From: Bacteroidales bacterium
GTDB taxonomy: Bacteria > Bacteroidota > Bacteroidia > Bacteroidales > ML635J-15
Length of the DNA: 64,000 nucleotides
Reading direction: 5' to 3'
Assembly (NCBI GenBank): GCA_017617125.1
Contig: JAFZWY010000056.1
Location: 91,339-155,338 of the forward strand
Position numbers and translations under genes: made by a program. The notes below the pieces were generated by a model. The model had not been told where the DNA came from and searched no databases. It worked only from the letters and a program-made list of their open reading frames with translations. Positions 24,764 through 34,325 of this stretch are shown here, in pieces (within the stretch, counting starts at the first letter, position 1; the number at the start of each line of letters is the position of its first letter).

Positions 24764-25399
24764 ATGAGAAAATTTATTGTGATTATTATGACACTTGTGT
24801 CTGTGTCCTTATATGGACAGGAACAAGTTCATGTAGGCGATATATTGTGCACCGACAATACTGTGATTTCGCACGATGCTTTTGCTTCAAGCGGAAGAAC
24901 CGCGCTGGGCATTGTATTTTTTGTTGACAACACTCAGCAGCATGGCTGGGCTCTTGCACTTAACGATGCAAGTGCGACAACTATGCCCTGGGGCGACAAC
25001 ACAGTCATGTGCTACCTTGACAGCTATAGCAACTATACGCAGCTTACCATGAACGACACTATCGGTTCGATACGTTGCGACTCCATAGCCCGCAAGGCTC
25101 AGCACGACGGCATGACACTATCGGCATACTCGATTGCTGTAAATACTGCGATACAATACGGAGAAGGCTGGTATCTGCCAGCCATAGGACAACTTGCCAT
25201 CATGTATGCGAATATGCCCGAAATCAATGCAGCATTAGATGTTGTACAAGGTAGCTCAAAGATGAACGGACAGCGATACTGGTCGTGTACAGAAGAAAAC
25301 ACAGGAGTTACTAGCGCTTGGCTGCTTTTATTTAATGGAGCATCGACATATTCACCCAAAGGTGATTATGCAAGCGTAAGAGCAATTAGAAACTTTTAA
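24764..25399 (+). CDS. Secreted protein with one DUF1566/Lcl-like module
   Basis: 211 residues. The signal peptide is 1-18 (ending SLYGQ). The rest is a single module: VHVGDILCTDN, HGWALALNDA, GEGWYLPAIGQL, RYWSCTEE and the closing VRAIRNF. GWYLP...YWSxTE...VRxIRxF is the signature of DUF1566/Lcl C-terminal-type lectin-like folds. There is no sorting domain, unlike the next gene, which carries two copies of the same module. The two genes are 5 nt apart and form an operon. The product is probably periplasmic or released; its ligand is unknown. Confidence 0.78.
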   Translation: MRKFIVIIMTLVSVSLYGQEQVHVGDILCTDNTVISHDAFASSGRTALGIVFFVDNTQQHGWALALNDASATTMPWGDNTVMCYLDSYSNYTQLTMNDTIGSIRCDSIARKAQHDGMTLSAYSIAVNTAIQYGEGWYLPAIGQLAIMYANMPEINAALDVVQGSSKMNGQRYWSCTEENTGVTSAWLLLFNGASTYSPKGDYASVRAIRNF

Positions 25400-25404
25400 A
25401 ACCT

Positions 25405-28400
25405 ATGATTATGAAAAAAATATTACTTGCAATATTATTCTTGATGCCTACTTTGGCATTCGCACAGAGATATCACATTGGCGACACGGTATATTCGCCA
25501 ACAAACGAACCTGCTGTCGTGTTTTATGTCTTCGACGATGGAAACCACGGATGGGCCGTTTCTCTCAACGACTATCCGACAACATATTACTGGTCGGTGG
25601 CTGGAGGACTCGAATCCGAGATGATTCCTTCATTTTGCCCGCGAGTTGATGTAACGAACAATACTGTTTCGGACTATGCCGCATATATGTCCGATGTGGA
25701 AGGCTGGATATATGCCGATAAATTTCATAATTTGTCTGCTACTCATTACCCTGCCATGTTTGCCATAAACTTCGACAACGGCTGGTACCTTCCAACAGCC
25801 GGACAGATGAGAAAACTTCATTCATCAAAAATATATATTCAAAACATAGTCCAGAATCTCAACGGCGGACATTGGCTGTATGCAAAGAAATACTGGACAT
25901 CGACAGTGGCAAACGACTCGTGCCCGATTACTCTCAACGGCAAAGACGGTCGCCTCGAAGCTACATATCTCGACCGTGGATATTACATTCGTCCTATCCG
26001 AAACTTTGGGTTTGTAAGCAACGTTGTAAAGGACAAATACTACTGCCGTGGCGACAAAATCGTCGACCTCGGATACGATTTGTATGCCGAAAACGACACA
26101 TTGCTGTCGCGCACATATCGGTCATATCAAGGATTCGACAGCATAGTAGGTGTAAACATACATGTACTGGAGCCACAATACGAAATAGCTGGCAACATGC
26201 TGGTATGTATGGGGGCAAATGCCGAAATAAGTGTTGTCCATGATAATGGCACTTTTACATATTCGTGGAAAGACGAACAAAACGCAGGTGCAACTATAGG
26301 AACTGGCAGTTCTATGGTTTTGAACAATGTTACCGAATCGCACCAGTATTCGGTGTCGGTAGGTCAGTATTTTGATATTATCGAAAGGTATTGTACCGAC
26401 AACAGGCCATTCGACATTTCTGTAATCGAAACCGACGTGCCTATAAGCGGAGATGGCGTTGTGTGCTACAATACTTCTGGCATTTTGTCGGTTCCCGAAT
26501 CGGAAGGCCTGCAATACACATGGTATCAAGGCAACACAAGCAATGTTGTTGGAACAGGATATAGTTTTACGACCCCTAACCTTACCTCTCCTGCGACATA
26601 CAATGTAAGTGTCAGCGGTGGCGCTTGCACAGGAACAGGAAGCATAACCATTGGTGTCGCCCCCGATTTTACAGTTTCGGTATCTGGCGACAACTCGGTA
26701 TGCTACGGCGAAAATGCTTCGATTATAGCTACGCCAAGTAACACCGAAAGAGTTATCTACCAATGGTACAATACCAACACCGACGAATACGTTGGAGGAG
26801 AAAATACGTTGGAAACGCCAAACCTGTACAACGATTCTCAATTTGCTGTAATAGCTATAAAGACATCGGGGTTGTCGCCTGCTGTAGACGACATTCATGT
26901 CGGCGATATTGTTACAAGCAACAACATTGTAGTACGCCCGTCGCAGTGGCCAAATGCAGCAATGCACAACCTCGAAGCTAAAGGTGTAGTTTACCACACA
27001 AGCAATGATTCCATCCGTATAGTCGGTCTCGACGAGTACAATAACATCCCATGGGGCACATCAAGCTTCACAACCGGACAATATTCGGCCGACATTACCG
27101 ATGCTCGCACAAAAATGAACGGCAAGGCTATGACCGATATTCTAGTTGCTCACAATAATTCGCTAACCTATCCAATAAGCCCGAACTATATTGCAGCATT
27201 GAAGGCACGCGAAAACGGAGAAGACTGGTATCTACCGGCTGCAGGCGAGATGTACAACATAGGACTCAACCTCGGCAATATAAACTACGGACTGTCGGTT
27301 GTCGATGGTGCAGAAATCGACGTCAACTCATATTACTGGACCGTAACAGAAAAGACTGCCGACAGGGCATGGTGCGCTGTAGGCTCGGCAACACCTGATG
27401 ACGCAAAATCTTATTCGCACAAGGTTCGCCCAGTCACAGCAATAAACATTTCAAATCTTATCCTTTTCCAAAACTCTACAACCTGCAGGGCTACCGACAC
27501 TCATAGCGTAACAGTAATGCCTCCACATACAGCCGACATTACCGATACAATAATGCTTGGTGATATATACTCGTATCGCGACAGTACAATAAGTTTCGAC
27601 GAGATCGGCGACTTCTTCTTGCAATGGTCATTCCACAACAACGGCAGCTGCGACAGCATACTAAACATTTCGCTCCATGTAAAACCGAGAATCGTTATAG
27701 TGACACCTGCTGCCGGACAATACAAGAATTGCGGACAGAACGATCCATACTTTGAATATACTCTTTCAGAAAACATCAACGTAATAGGAGAATTGTCGCG
27801 TGAAGAAGGCGAGGACGTAGGGACATACGCATACACAACCGGCAATATCCATGCTATCGGCAATTACGAATTTGTCTTAGCCGAAAATGCTCCTATGTTC
27901 GAGATATTGCCCTTGCATTCGGAATTTTCAAGATACATGTGCAACTCCTTCGTATGGAACGGAACAACCTACACCGAAAACGGTGATTACACACAGACAT
28001 TCACGACCGTCAATGGTTGCGACAGTACTGTAACTTTGCATCTTACCATAAGACACTCACCCGACACCACTTTCATCGACACCACCGTATGCTATAGTTT
28101 CAGATGGACCAACGCATATGGACAAACAACAACATACTACGAGTCAGGAACTTACACAAACAGATTCTACGCTACAAACGGATGCGACAGCATAGTCACA
28201 TTGCGGCTTGTTGTCGCTGGCGATGCACGAGAAGACATTTATGCCGAAGCTTGCGGATACTATGCAATTAATGGTCTCTACTACTTTGAATCTGGCAACT
28301 ACCAAATAGTCCATACACTATCGCAATATGGTTGCGACAGCGTTGTGTATCTGCATCTTACAGTCACCGAAAATCCTGGCGAGTTGCAGATTTCAACAGA

Positions 28401-29766
28401 ACCGAATACATTATGCTCCGGCGGATACAATGGAAGCATCGAAGTTACGTCGCCACTAAATGCCGACTACGAATACTCTATCGATGGCGTCAACTTCCAG
28501 TCGTCGCCAATGTTTACCGGTCTTATGGAAGGCGACTACACTGTTACTGTTAGGAATGGAATATGCACAAATTCGTCTGACGTAACCGTCGAAACTTTGG
28601 CAAATAGACCGACAGTGACAATTACTCCACAATCGGCATCTATATGCCAGGGCGAAACTATCAGCATAAGTTCGCAGGGGTCATCGACGGGAAGCAACTA
28701 CACGTACTCGTGGTACGGTCCTAGCAATTTCTATTCCTTTGCAACTAATGTAAACATTTCAGATGCAGTTCCTGGAAATTCGGGAGAATATAGCCTTACT
28801 ATACAAAACACAACAACTGGCTGCAACCGCACCGAAAGTGTCACAATTACTGTGAACGAAACTACCTACGGAGCAGACTATGTATCGGCATGCGATTCGT
28901 ACACATGGATAAATGGAATTACATATACAGAATCGACCAATACTCCAACCCACACTATTGCCAATGCAAACGGCTGCGATAGCATCGTAACCCTGCACCT
29001 TACATTGTCGCACTCGGTATCATCGACAGACGGAACAACCATCTGCCCGAGCGAACTGCCATACGAGTACAACGGACATGTTTTCAACGAAGCTGGAACA
29101 TACGACGTTTCGCTCTCGGCCGCAAACGGATGCGACAGCATAGTGGCATTCACTCTGAACGTATATGAAGGATTCGCCGAAACCATCAACATCGATGTCT
29201 GCGAATACGACATGCCGTATACCTATGGCGGCAATCTGCTCACCCAAGCCGGAACATACACATATACATATCCGGGAACACCTTGCGACAGCGTAGTGAC
29301 TGTAAACCTTGCAGTACACGAGCAGCCGACTGTTACGGTATCGCAGACTGCAAACGGCAACGAAATAACACTTACGGCATCAGGAGCATCATCATACGAA
29401 TGGGAGAATGGAGAAACAACCTCCAGCATTACCGTGGGTATAACCAACGATACCATTATGCTTGTTGGATACAGCGAATATCAATGTGCAGACACAATTT
29501 ACATTGCAATAGATGACCTTTCTCCGATTGACGACGTACAGGCTAACATCAGCGTATATCCGGTACCTTCGAACGGAACCATATTCGTCGAAGGCGACAA
29601 CATCGAGGCGATAGAAATTGTAGATATGGTCGGACGCATTATTCACAGAACCGAAACCTCTGGTTCGAGAACAGAACTCAAGATTGACGTTCCAAACGGA
29701 GAATACATTCTTCGAATAAATGTCGGAGGAAACATATTGCAAAAGAAAATACTAATTGCAAACTAA
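25405..29766 (+). CDS. Giant T9SS surface protein with DUF1566-like modules and CDS-motif repeats
   Basis: 1453 residues. The signal peptide ends ALAFAQ (an ATG two codons on is also possible). DUF1566-like module 1 is at about 22-205 (YHIGDTVYSP, NGWYLPTAGQM, YYIRPIRNF). Ig/PKD-like domains follow to about 490. Module 2 is at about 495-690 (IHVGDIVTSNN, DWYLPAAGEM, YYWTVTEK). Then come about seven repeats ending in CDSxVTLHL-type strands. The sorting domain has ISVYPVPSNGTIFV and GEYILRINVGG; it reads YPVP instead of the usual YPNP. This is a cell-surface adhesin or matrix protein by inference. Confidence 0.85.
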   Translation: MIMKKILLAILFLMPTLAFAQRYHIGDTVYSPTNEPAVVFYVFDDGNHGWAVSLNDYPTTYYWSVAGGLESEMIPSFCPRVDVTNNTVSDYAAYMSDVEGWIYADKFHNLSATHYPAMFAINFDNGWYLPTAGQMRKLHSSKIYIQNIVQNLNGGHWLYAKKYWTSTVANDSCPITLNGKDGRLEATYLDRGYYIRPIRNFGFVSNVVKDKYYCRGDKIVDLGYDLYAENDTLLSRTYRSYQGFDSIVGVNIHVLEPQYEIAGNMLVCMGANAEISVVHDNGTFTYSWKDEQNAGATIGTGSSMVLNNVTESHQYSVSVGQYFDIIERYCTDNRPFDISVIETDVPISGDGVVCYNTSGILSVPESEGLQYTWYQGNTSNVVGTGYSFTTPNLTSPATYNVSVSGGACTGTGSITIGVAPDFTVSVSGDNSVCYGENASIIATPSNTERVIYQWYNTNTDEYVGGENTLETPNLYNDSQFAVIAIKTSGLSPAVDDIHVGDIVTSNNIVVRPSQWPNAAMHNLEAKGVVYHTSNDSIRIVGLDEYNNIPWGTSSFTTGQYSADITDARTKMNGKAMTDILVAHNNSLTYPISPNYIAALKARENGEDWYLPAAGEMYNIGLNLGNINYGLSVVDGAEIDVNSYYWTVTEKTADRAWCAVGSATPDDAKSYSHKVRPVTAINISNLILFQNSTTCRATDTHSVTVMPPHTADITDTIMLGDIYSYRDSTISFDEIGDFFLQWSFHNNGSCDSILNISLHVKPRIVIVTPAAGQYKNCGQNDPYFEYTLSENINVIGELSREEGEDVGTYAYTTGNIHAIGNYEFVLAENAPMFEILPLHSEFSRYMCNSFVWNGTTYTENGDYTQTFTTVNGCDSTVTLHLTIRHSPDTTFIDTTVCYSFRWTNAYGQTTTYYESGTYTNRFYATNGCDSIVTLRLVVAGDAREDIYAEACGYYAINGLYYFESGNYQIVHTLSQYGCDSVVYLHLTVTENPGELQISTEPNTLCSGGYNGSIEVTSPLNADYEYSIDGVNFQSSPMFTGLMEGDYTVTVRNGICTNSSDVTVETLANRPTVTITPQSASICQGETISISSQGSSTGSNYTYSWYGPSNFYSFATNVNISDAVPGNSGEYSLTIQNTTTGCNRTESVTITVNETTYGADYVSACDSYTWINGITYTESTNTPTHTIANANGCDSIVTLHLTLSHSVSSTDGTTICPSELPYEYNGHVFNEAGTYDVSLSAANGCDSIVAFTLNVYEGFAETINIDVCEYDMPYTYGGNLLTQAGTYTYTYPGTPCDSVVTVNLAVHEQPTVTVSQTANGNEITLTASGASSYEWENGETTSSITVGITNDTIMLVGYSEYQCADTIYIAIDDLSPIDDVQANISVYPVPSNGTIFVEGDNIEAIEIVDMVGRIIHRTETSGSRTELKIDVPNGEYILRINVGGNILQKKILIAN

Positions 29767-29785
29767 AGGTTAATTCGCATAACAC

Positions 29786-29819
29786 AAAAAGGCGCGTGCA
29801 ATTGCATGTGCCTTTTTTT
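29786..29819. terminator. Bidirectional terminator between convergent genes
   Basis: AAAAAGGC/GCCTTTTT with an inner TGCAATTGCA palindrome and wobble pairs, with A and T runs on both sides. It lies between the convergent 25405-29766 and flippase genes. Confidence 0.85.
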
Positions 29820-29821
29820 AT

Positions 29822-31132
29822 CTAAATCAATATGCTTATTACAAAGCTGATAGCCATTAAAATTAGGTAATAGGCAAATATTCTAGTGTCGATGTATTCG
29901 CTCAATCTTATTCCGTAAAGCGACTTCACCACCGAAACAAGTGTCACCTTCTCGATTATATTGCCCAGCAAAAAAGCTACGGCAATACCGGCAATACCAA
30001 TGAATTTCATCAGTACAAGTCCGAGCACGACATTCACAAGTATGTTTATTGACGCGGCGGCAAGAATTGGCCGGCTTTGTCTTTTGCCCACAAGTATGCT
30101 TTCGGGGACTATAAACCTGAACATGGCGGCAAAGCAATACACGTTGAATATCAGCGCACTTTCGTAGAAATCGCTATTGAAAACCAACGGATACAAATAT
30201 TTGCTTGTAATTATGACAACCATTGCCAAAGGTATACAAACGTTCATCATGCGCTTGCTTTCCTGCTTGATATTCTCGAGGATTTCGGGCGTACTGCTGT
30301 TGCTGGCTATACGTGCCGACATTGCTTCCGACAATGCTATCGCCGGCAAAAGTATCAGTGGGAACTCCTTGGCTCCGTAACGGAATTGGGCATATGTACT
30401 TTCGTCGAACTTGTAGGCGACCAGAAAACTATCGACATATTGTATTCCTTTAACTATCAGCACGCTGAGTATAAACGGAGCCGACAACTTAAAAAACATC
30501 CCGATGTATTTCCACGATATTTTAATCCGCGAAAACTTTAACACGATTATTGCAAGCCAGGCAAATTTTATTGCTGTCACAAACAGAAGTCCGTATAGTC
30601 CGTAACCGAGGTCGTTGGTAATTACCACAGGAATTGTCACAGCCAATATCTGCAATGTGAACACTGTAGCACCATAGATTGCAATTCTGCAAGGCTTATT
30701 TTCGATAAGATATATGTATTCCACCAGATTTGCAGGACACGAAAGCACTATGTATGCCAGCAAAATCTTAAAATATGGTATGCGCCCGCCACTGAAACCA
30801 ACCAGATATGCAATCTGCGACTGAAGCAAAAACACACCGAGTGCAGTTATTACAGACAATGCGGTAAAAACCAACAATATATTGAAATAAGCCTCCGACT
30901 TTTCGCTCTGCTGTTCCCTCTTTTTCGAGAGAATTGTCTGCAACATTCCGCCTGTCCAGAAGAAACACGATGCCCCAGATATGAGCAGGAAAGTCTCGTA
31001 GGTTCCAATCTGGCTAATACCTATGCTGGTCTTCGACAGTACGATACCGATGAGCAGCAGCGCAACAAAGCGGAACAACTGCAGAAACTGCAGTGCCCTT
31101 ACGCTGGTTAGGTATTTGGCTATTACCGACAC
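29822..31132 (-). CDS. Polysaccharide flippase (Wzx/MATE-like)
   Basis: 436 residues with about 12-14 hydrophobic helices and the N-terminal pattern LTSVRALQFLQLFRFVALLL. It also has GTYETFLLISGASCFFWTGG, KLSAPFILSVLIVKGIQYVDSF and a C-terminal NILVNVVLGLVLMKFIGIAG. This is the oligosaccharide flippase layout (MOP superfamily), moving lipid-linked sugars across the inner membrane. The start is GTG at 31132, 3 nt after the ribE stop. The ribE-flippase pairing looks like cotranscription without an evident pathway link. The rfb genes at 48.6-50.9 kb could supply related sugars. Confidence 0.85.
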   Translation of the reverse strand: MSVIAKYLTSVRALQFLQLFRFVALLLIGIVLSKTSIGISQIGTYETFLLISGASCFFWTGGMLQTILSKKREQQSEKSEAYFNILLVFTALSVITALGVFLLQSQIAYLVGFSGGRIPYFKILLAYIVLSCPANLVEYIYLIENKPCRIAIYGATVFTLQILAVTIPVVITNDLGYGLYGLLFVTAIKFAWLAIIVLKFSRIKISWKYIGMFFKLSAPFILSVLIVKGIQYVDSFLVAYKFDESTYAQFRYGAKEFPLILLPAIALSEAMSARIASNSSTPEILENIKQESKRMMNVCIPLAMVVIITSKYLYPLVFNSDFYESALIFNVYCFAAMFRFIVPESILVGKRQSRPILAAASINILVNVVLGLVLMKFIGIAGIAVAFLLGNIIEKVTLVSVVKSLYGIRLSEYIDTRIFAYYLILMAISFVISILI

Positions 31133-31135
31133 TTT

Positions 31136-31747
31136 CTATTTGCCAAGATTTTCGAGGTAGCCTGCCATAATCTTCTGTATGTACTTTCCGATTATGTCGA
31201 ACTCGAGATTTACAATTGTTCCTACCTTGAAGCAGTGGAAATTTGTAACCTGATATGTGTACGGTATTATCGATACAGAGAAAGTATTTGCCTTCGAGTT
31301 TACAACCGTGAGGCTCACACCATTGACCGACACCGAACCTTTTTCTACCGTGATGTTTCCCTTCGACTTGTCGTACTCGAAGGTGTAGTACCAGCTGCCA
31401 CCGTTTTCGGTAACATCGATGCACTTGGCTGTCTGGTCAACATGACCTTGTACCATGTGGCCGTCGAGTAGCTTGTCCATAGTCATGCTACGTTCGATGT
31501 TCACCTCGTCGCCAATGTTGAGCAGTCCGAGGTTCGACTTGTCGAGGGTTTCCTTCATTGCCGTAACCTTGTAGGTCTTGGTCGGCTTGTCGATTTCGAC
31601 TACGGTAAGACAAACGCCGTTGTGTGCTACGCTCTGGTCGATGCGAAGCTGGTCGCCAAACGAGCAGGTGAAATAAAAATGTATGTTACTCTGCTCCTTT
31701 TCTATTCTGACCAACTTTGCGGTTTCTTCTACTATTCCTGAAAACAT
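31136..31747 (-). CDS. ribE: Riboflavin synthase, alpha chain
   Basis: 203 residues, with two lumazine-binding barrels. The first begins MFSGIVEETAKLVRIE, with HNGVCLTVVEI and ERSMTMDKLLDGHMVQGHVD. The second has KGSVSVNGVSLTVVN and IPYTYQVTNFHCFKVG. It dismutates 6,7-dimethyl-8-ribityllumazine to riboflavin. It has its own -7 box and no FMN-riboswitch-like leader. It is followed after 3 nt by the flippase gene. Confidence 0.96.
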   Translation of the reverse strand: MFSGIVEETAKLVRIEKEQSNIHFYFTCSFGDQLRIDQSVAHNGVCLTVVEIDKPTKTYKVTAMKETLDKSNLGLLNIGDEVNIERSMTMDKLLDGHMVQGHVDQTAKCIDVTENGGSWYYTFEYDKSKGNITVEKGSVSVNGVSLTVVNSKANTFSVSIIPYTYQVTNFHCFKVGTIVNLEFDIIGKYIQKIMAGYLENLGK

Positions 31748-31767
31748 AATTCGAATTATTTTTTTTG

Positions 31768-31775
31768 CAAAAGTA
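31768..31775 (-). promoter_or_regulatory. Promoter -7 box of ribE
   Basis: TACTTTTG on the minus strand, 20 nt before the ATG. No TTTG at the right distance upstream. Confidence 0.45.
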
Positions 31776-31804
31776 CAATATTATTTACGATTTTCCTCTT
31801 CATT

Positions 31805-31844
31805 GTCATGCTGAATTTATTTCAGCATCCGTTACGAATGACGG
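31805..31844. repeat. Palindromic word TGTCATGCTGAA...TTCAGCAT
   Basis: ATGCTGAA (31808-31815) pairs with TTCAGCAT (31821-31828), followed by CCGT/ACGG (31829-31844). It is the same word family as 18875-18895. It lies downstream of the 31907-34195 gene and may act as its terminator. Confidence 0.6.
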
Positions 31845-31906
31845 TTTTCGATTTGATAATTCGATTAATTTCCAGTTTTGCTTGCTCCATTTAGCCTTTC
31901 AGTCTT

Positions 31907-34195
31907 CTATTCTTTAATTAATTTCAATTCTTCCGTTTCGCCATCTATTTTCACAACTTTTACTATGTACTCGCCTGGGCGGAGACCGCTGATGTCGAGT
32001 TGCATTGCGGTGGTACGGAGAAGGGTGCGGCCGCTGATGTCGATTACAGTGGCACTGACGAAGCCATCACCGAAGATGGAAACAATATCGGTGGCGGGAT
32101 TCGGGTAGAGCGACATTGCCGTAGCAGTAGGCTCGGTGATGCCATCGCAGACCTGAGCGGTAATGCTGATGGTACGGGTGGCTGAACATTCGCCACGGGT
32201 GACGGTAAGTGAGACGCTTTGCGTACAGGCATTGTCGAACTGAAGCATTTCGGTGCAGCCGGCACCGCCTGTGCTCCACTGGTACGAATCGAACTCGCCA
32301 CAGGCATCCAAGTAGAACTGCTGTGCGGTGCAAACGGTGGTATCATTAAGCCCGATAGTGAGCGGTGGCAGTACGGTGGCGTGGACAAGCACAATGCTAT
32401 CGAACTCCTGACTGCCCTCGGGATATGCAAATGTGTAATCGCCCGAAGCGGTAAGGGCTACGCCCTGCACAACCTCTCCATAGCAGTAGGTGGCAGTATC
32501 GTACACGTAGGTTTGGCAAGGCAGACCGAACTTGGCTATGAACATATCACTTTCGCTATAGGCAAAAAGAGTATCTGTACCAAAGGCTATGGTATTTTCA
32601 AATCTGCCTGCGGTATATATTTCTCCTAACGTATTTATTCTAGTGTCATAAGGTTCGTTATTTGATGCTCCTGTGCAATAAATCTGCATTACATTGGTCA
32701 TATTTCCTTGCAAGTCCCATTCACAAATGGAATATCCAGCAGGGAAGGTTGTCCCGACTTGTTGTACACTTGGATAGTATGTATTTCCTCCAAAAATAAG
32801 ACCAAATCTTGCCCACCTATTTGCCGCATATAACTTGTTGTCGTGAAATGCGAGTTCTCCAATATTAGATGCTAATGACAATGGACAACTATACCATTTA
32901 TAATTTCCAGCAGTATCGTAGCATGCAATTATATCTGTATAATCTTCCCATTCTACATGCTCTCCATCATAAAGATTTATAACAGTATCATTATCGCCAA
33001 AAACGCTAAAACATTCAGGACTATTATAAGTTCCTTTCGGCATTGCATGTCCTGATATATATATATTGCCTGAAGCTTCATCCAGGCAAATTGACCTAAA
33101 ATCACTATGCGCGAAATAATCTCCATAGTTTCTTGTTTGGCTTACCCATAATATTTGGCTTTCGCTATTCATTTTCATGACAAAACCGTGAGATTCTTTA
33201 TTATATGAATATATATGCTTATCATCAGCCAGTTCGACATCGTATGGATAACTTGGATTGCTTGTCGTATCGTTTACTTTAATATAACCACATAGATATA
33301 TATTATCTTCTGAGTCACATTTCATATCATAAATATGGGCAACTAGTGACCAGTATTGATTATGCACACAATCAACAAGTGGTTTTATATACTGAAAGTT
33401 GAAATCGGAATCAAATTTTAGTACATAATATCCCAAGTATGTATTAGACGTCATTGAATCTGTAATAGGGATATCATTATGCTTAATAATAAATCTTTGT
33501 GTTGCATCATCTCTACTAGGATTGTACTTCATAAGCAAATAATAGTTTCCATCGCTGTCAATTGTGAACGGCACTTGTTCGTTTGCTCCATCCCATAAAA
33601 TCCAGCGATGGATATGGTTTGTTTGCAGCAGATTATAGTCGATTATGTTTCCTTCAAGGTCGAGTTCCATTATGTAAGTATAGTTGGAATAAGGAATCCA
33701 AGGGAAAACAAGGCTATCTGGATAATGGTTTTGATAGTATTCCAGAAGACTGCCATAAACCGTAGTGTCAAGAAAATAGGTATTATAATAATTATCAATA
33801 TGCACAGTCCCTTGAAGGTAAAGGTGATTGTTTTTTAGTATCATATATTGAGCGTGGCAGTTTTTTTGTCCAGAACGCGCTATAGCCTTGTGCCATACCA
33901 CATTGCCGCCACAGTCGAACTTGGCGACAAATGCACCGCAATTATTGTCTGTGAAAATTGGCAAGTCTTCTCCATTGATTTGTGTTCCGCTGCCGTAGGT
34001 GCCAAACAAATATGAGTTTCCTTCTGCATCAAGCACAAGATTGTGTGGCTGGTTAGTGTAAAAATTAAGAGATCCACTACCATTGGAGTAGTTTGATCCG
34101 CCAAAACGATGCGCCCACTGCCAATCCATATTTTGTGCAAAAACTATAGAATGTAAAGTGGCTGATAATAATATGTATAAGATTAATTTTTTCAT
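31907..34195 (-). CDS. T9SS cargo with beta-propeller-like (SBBP-type) repeats
   Basis: 762 residues. The signal peptide is 1-20 (ending SIVFAQ). Residues of about 25-530 repeat the blade pattern GNSYLFGTYGSG, DNIYLCGYIKV, GNIYISGHAMP and GEIYTAGRF, as in SBBP propeller proteins. An Ig-like stretch (DTATYCYGEVVQG) follows. The sorting domain is MSLYPNPATDIVSIFGDG to GEYIVKVVKIDG, closely similar to that of the next gene. The 3' third (roughly 31907-32600) is visibly richer in G+C than the rest, which suggests a mosaic origin. It is 130 nt from the next minus-strand gene. Confidence 0.85.
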   Translation of the reverse strand: MKKLILYILLSATLHSIVFAQNMDWQWAHRFGGSNYSNGSGSLNFYTNQPHNLVLDAEGNSYLFGTYGSGTQINGEDLPIFTDNNCGAFVAKFDCGGNVVWHKAIARSGQKNCHAQYMILKNNHLYLQGTVHIDNYYNTYFLDTTVYGSLLEYYQNHYPDSLVFPWIPYSNYTYIMELDLEGNIIDYNLLQTNHIHRWILWDGANEQVPFTIDSDGNYYLLMKYNPSRDDATQRFIIKHNDIPITDSMTSNTYLGYYVLKFDSDFNFQYIKPLVDCVHNQYWSLVAHIYDMKCDSEDNIYLCGYIKVNDTTSNPSYPYDVELADDKHIYSYNKESHGFVMKMNSESQILWVSQTRNYGDYFAHSDFRSICLDEASGNIYISGHAMPKGTYNSPECFSVFGDNDTVINLYDGEHVEWEDYTDIIACYDTAGNYKWYSCPLSLASNIGELAFHDNKLYAANRWARFGLIFGGNTYYPSVQQVGTTFPAGYSICEWDLQGNMTNVMQIYCTGASNNEPYDTRINTLGEIYTAGRFENTIAFGTDTLFAYSESDMFIAKFGLPCQTYVYDTATYCYGEVVQGVALTASGDYTFAYPEGSQEFDSIVLVHATVLPPLTIGLNDTTVCTAQQFYLDACGEFDSYQWSTGGAGCTEMLQFDNACTQSVSLTVTRGECSATRTISITAQVCDGITEPTATAMSLYPNPATDIVSIFGDGFVSATVIDISGRTLLRTTAMQLDISGLRPGEYIVKVVKIDGETEELKLIKE

Positions 34196-34325
34196 AATAA
34201 TAAAATTTAATTATTTAAAAAATCAACAATTCAAATATTTTACTATTAAAATCCGCCCCTTCGACTACGCTCAAGGAGCGTCTCTGGAGGCAGTTCAAGG
34301 AACGGAGTCAGAAGTTGGTTGTAAA

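Noticed and set aside
26122..26997. 291-codon open frame on the minus strand
   Set aside because: Antisense to the 1453-residue T9SS protein; low-complexity cysteine/tyrosine/arginine composition typical of a shadow.
31748..31906. FMN riboswitch before riboflavin synthase
   Set aside because: The leader is short (about 20 nt from the -7 box) and has no conserved RFN-element segments.
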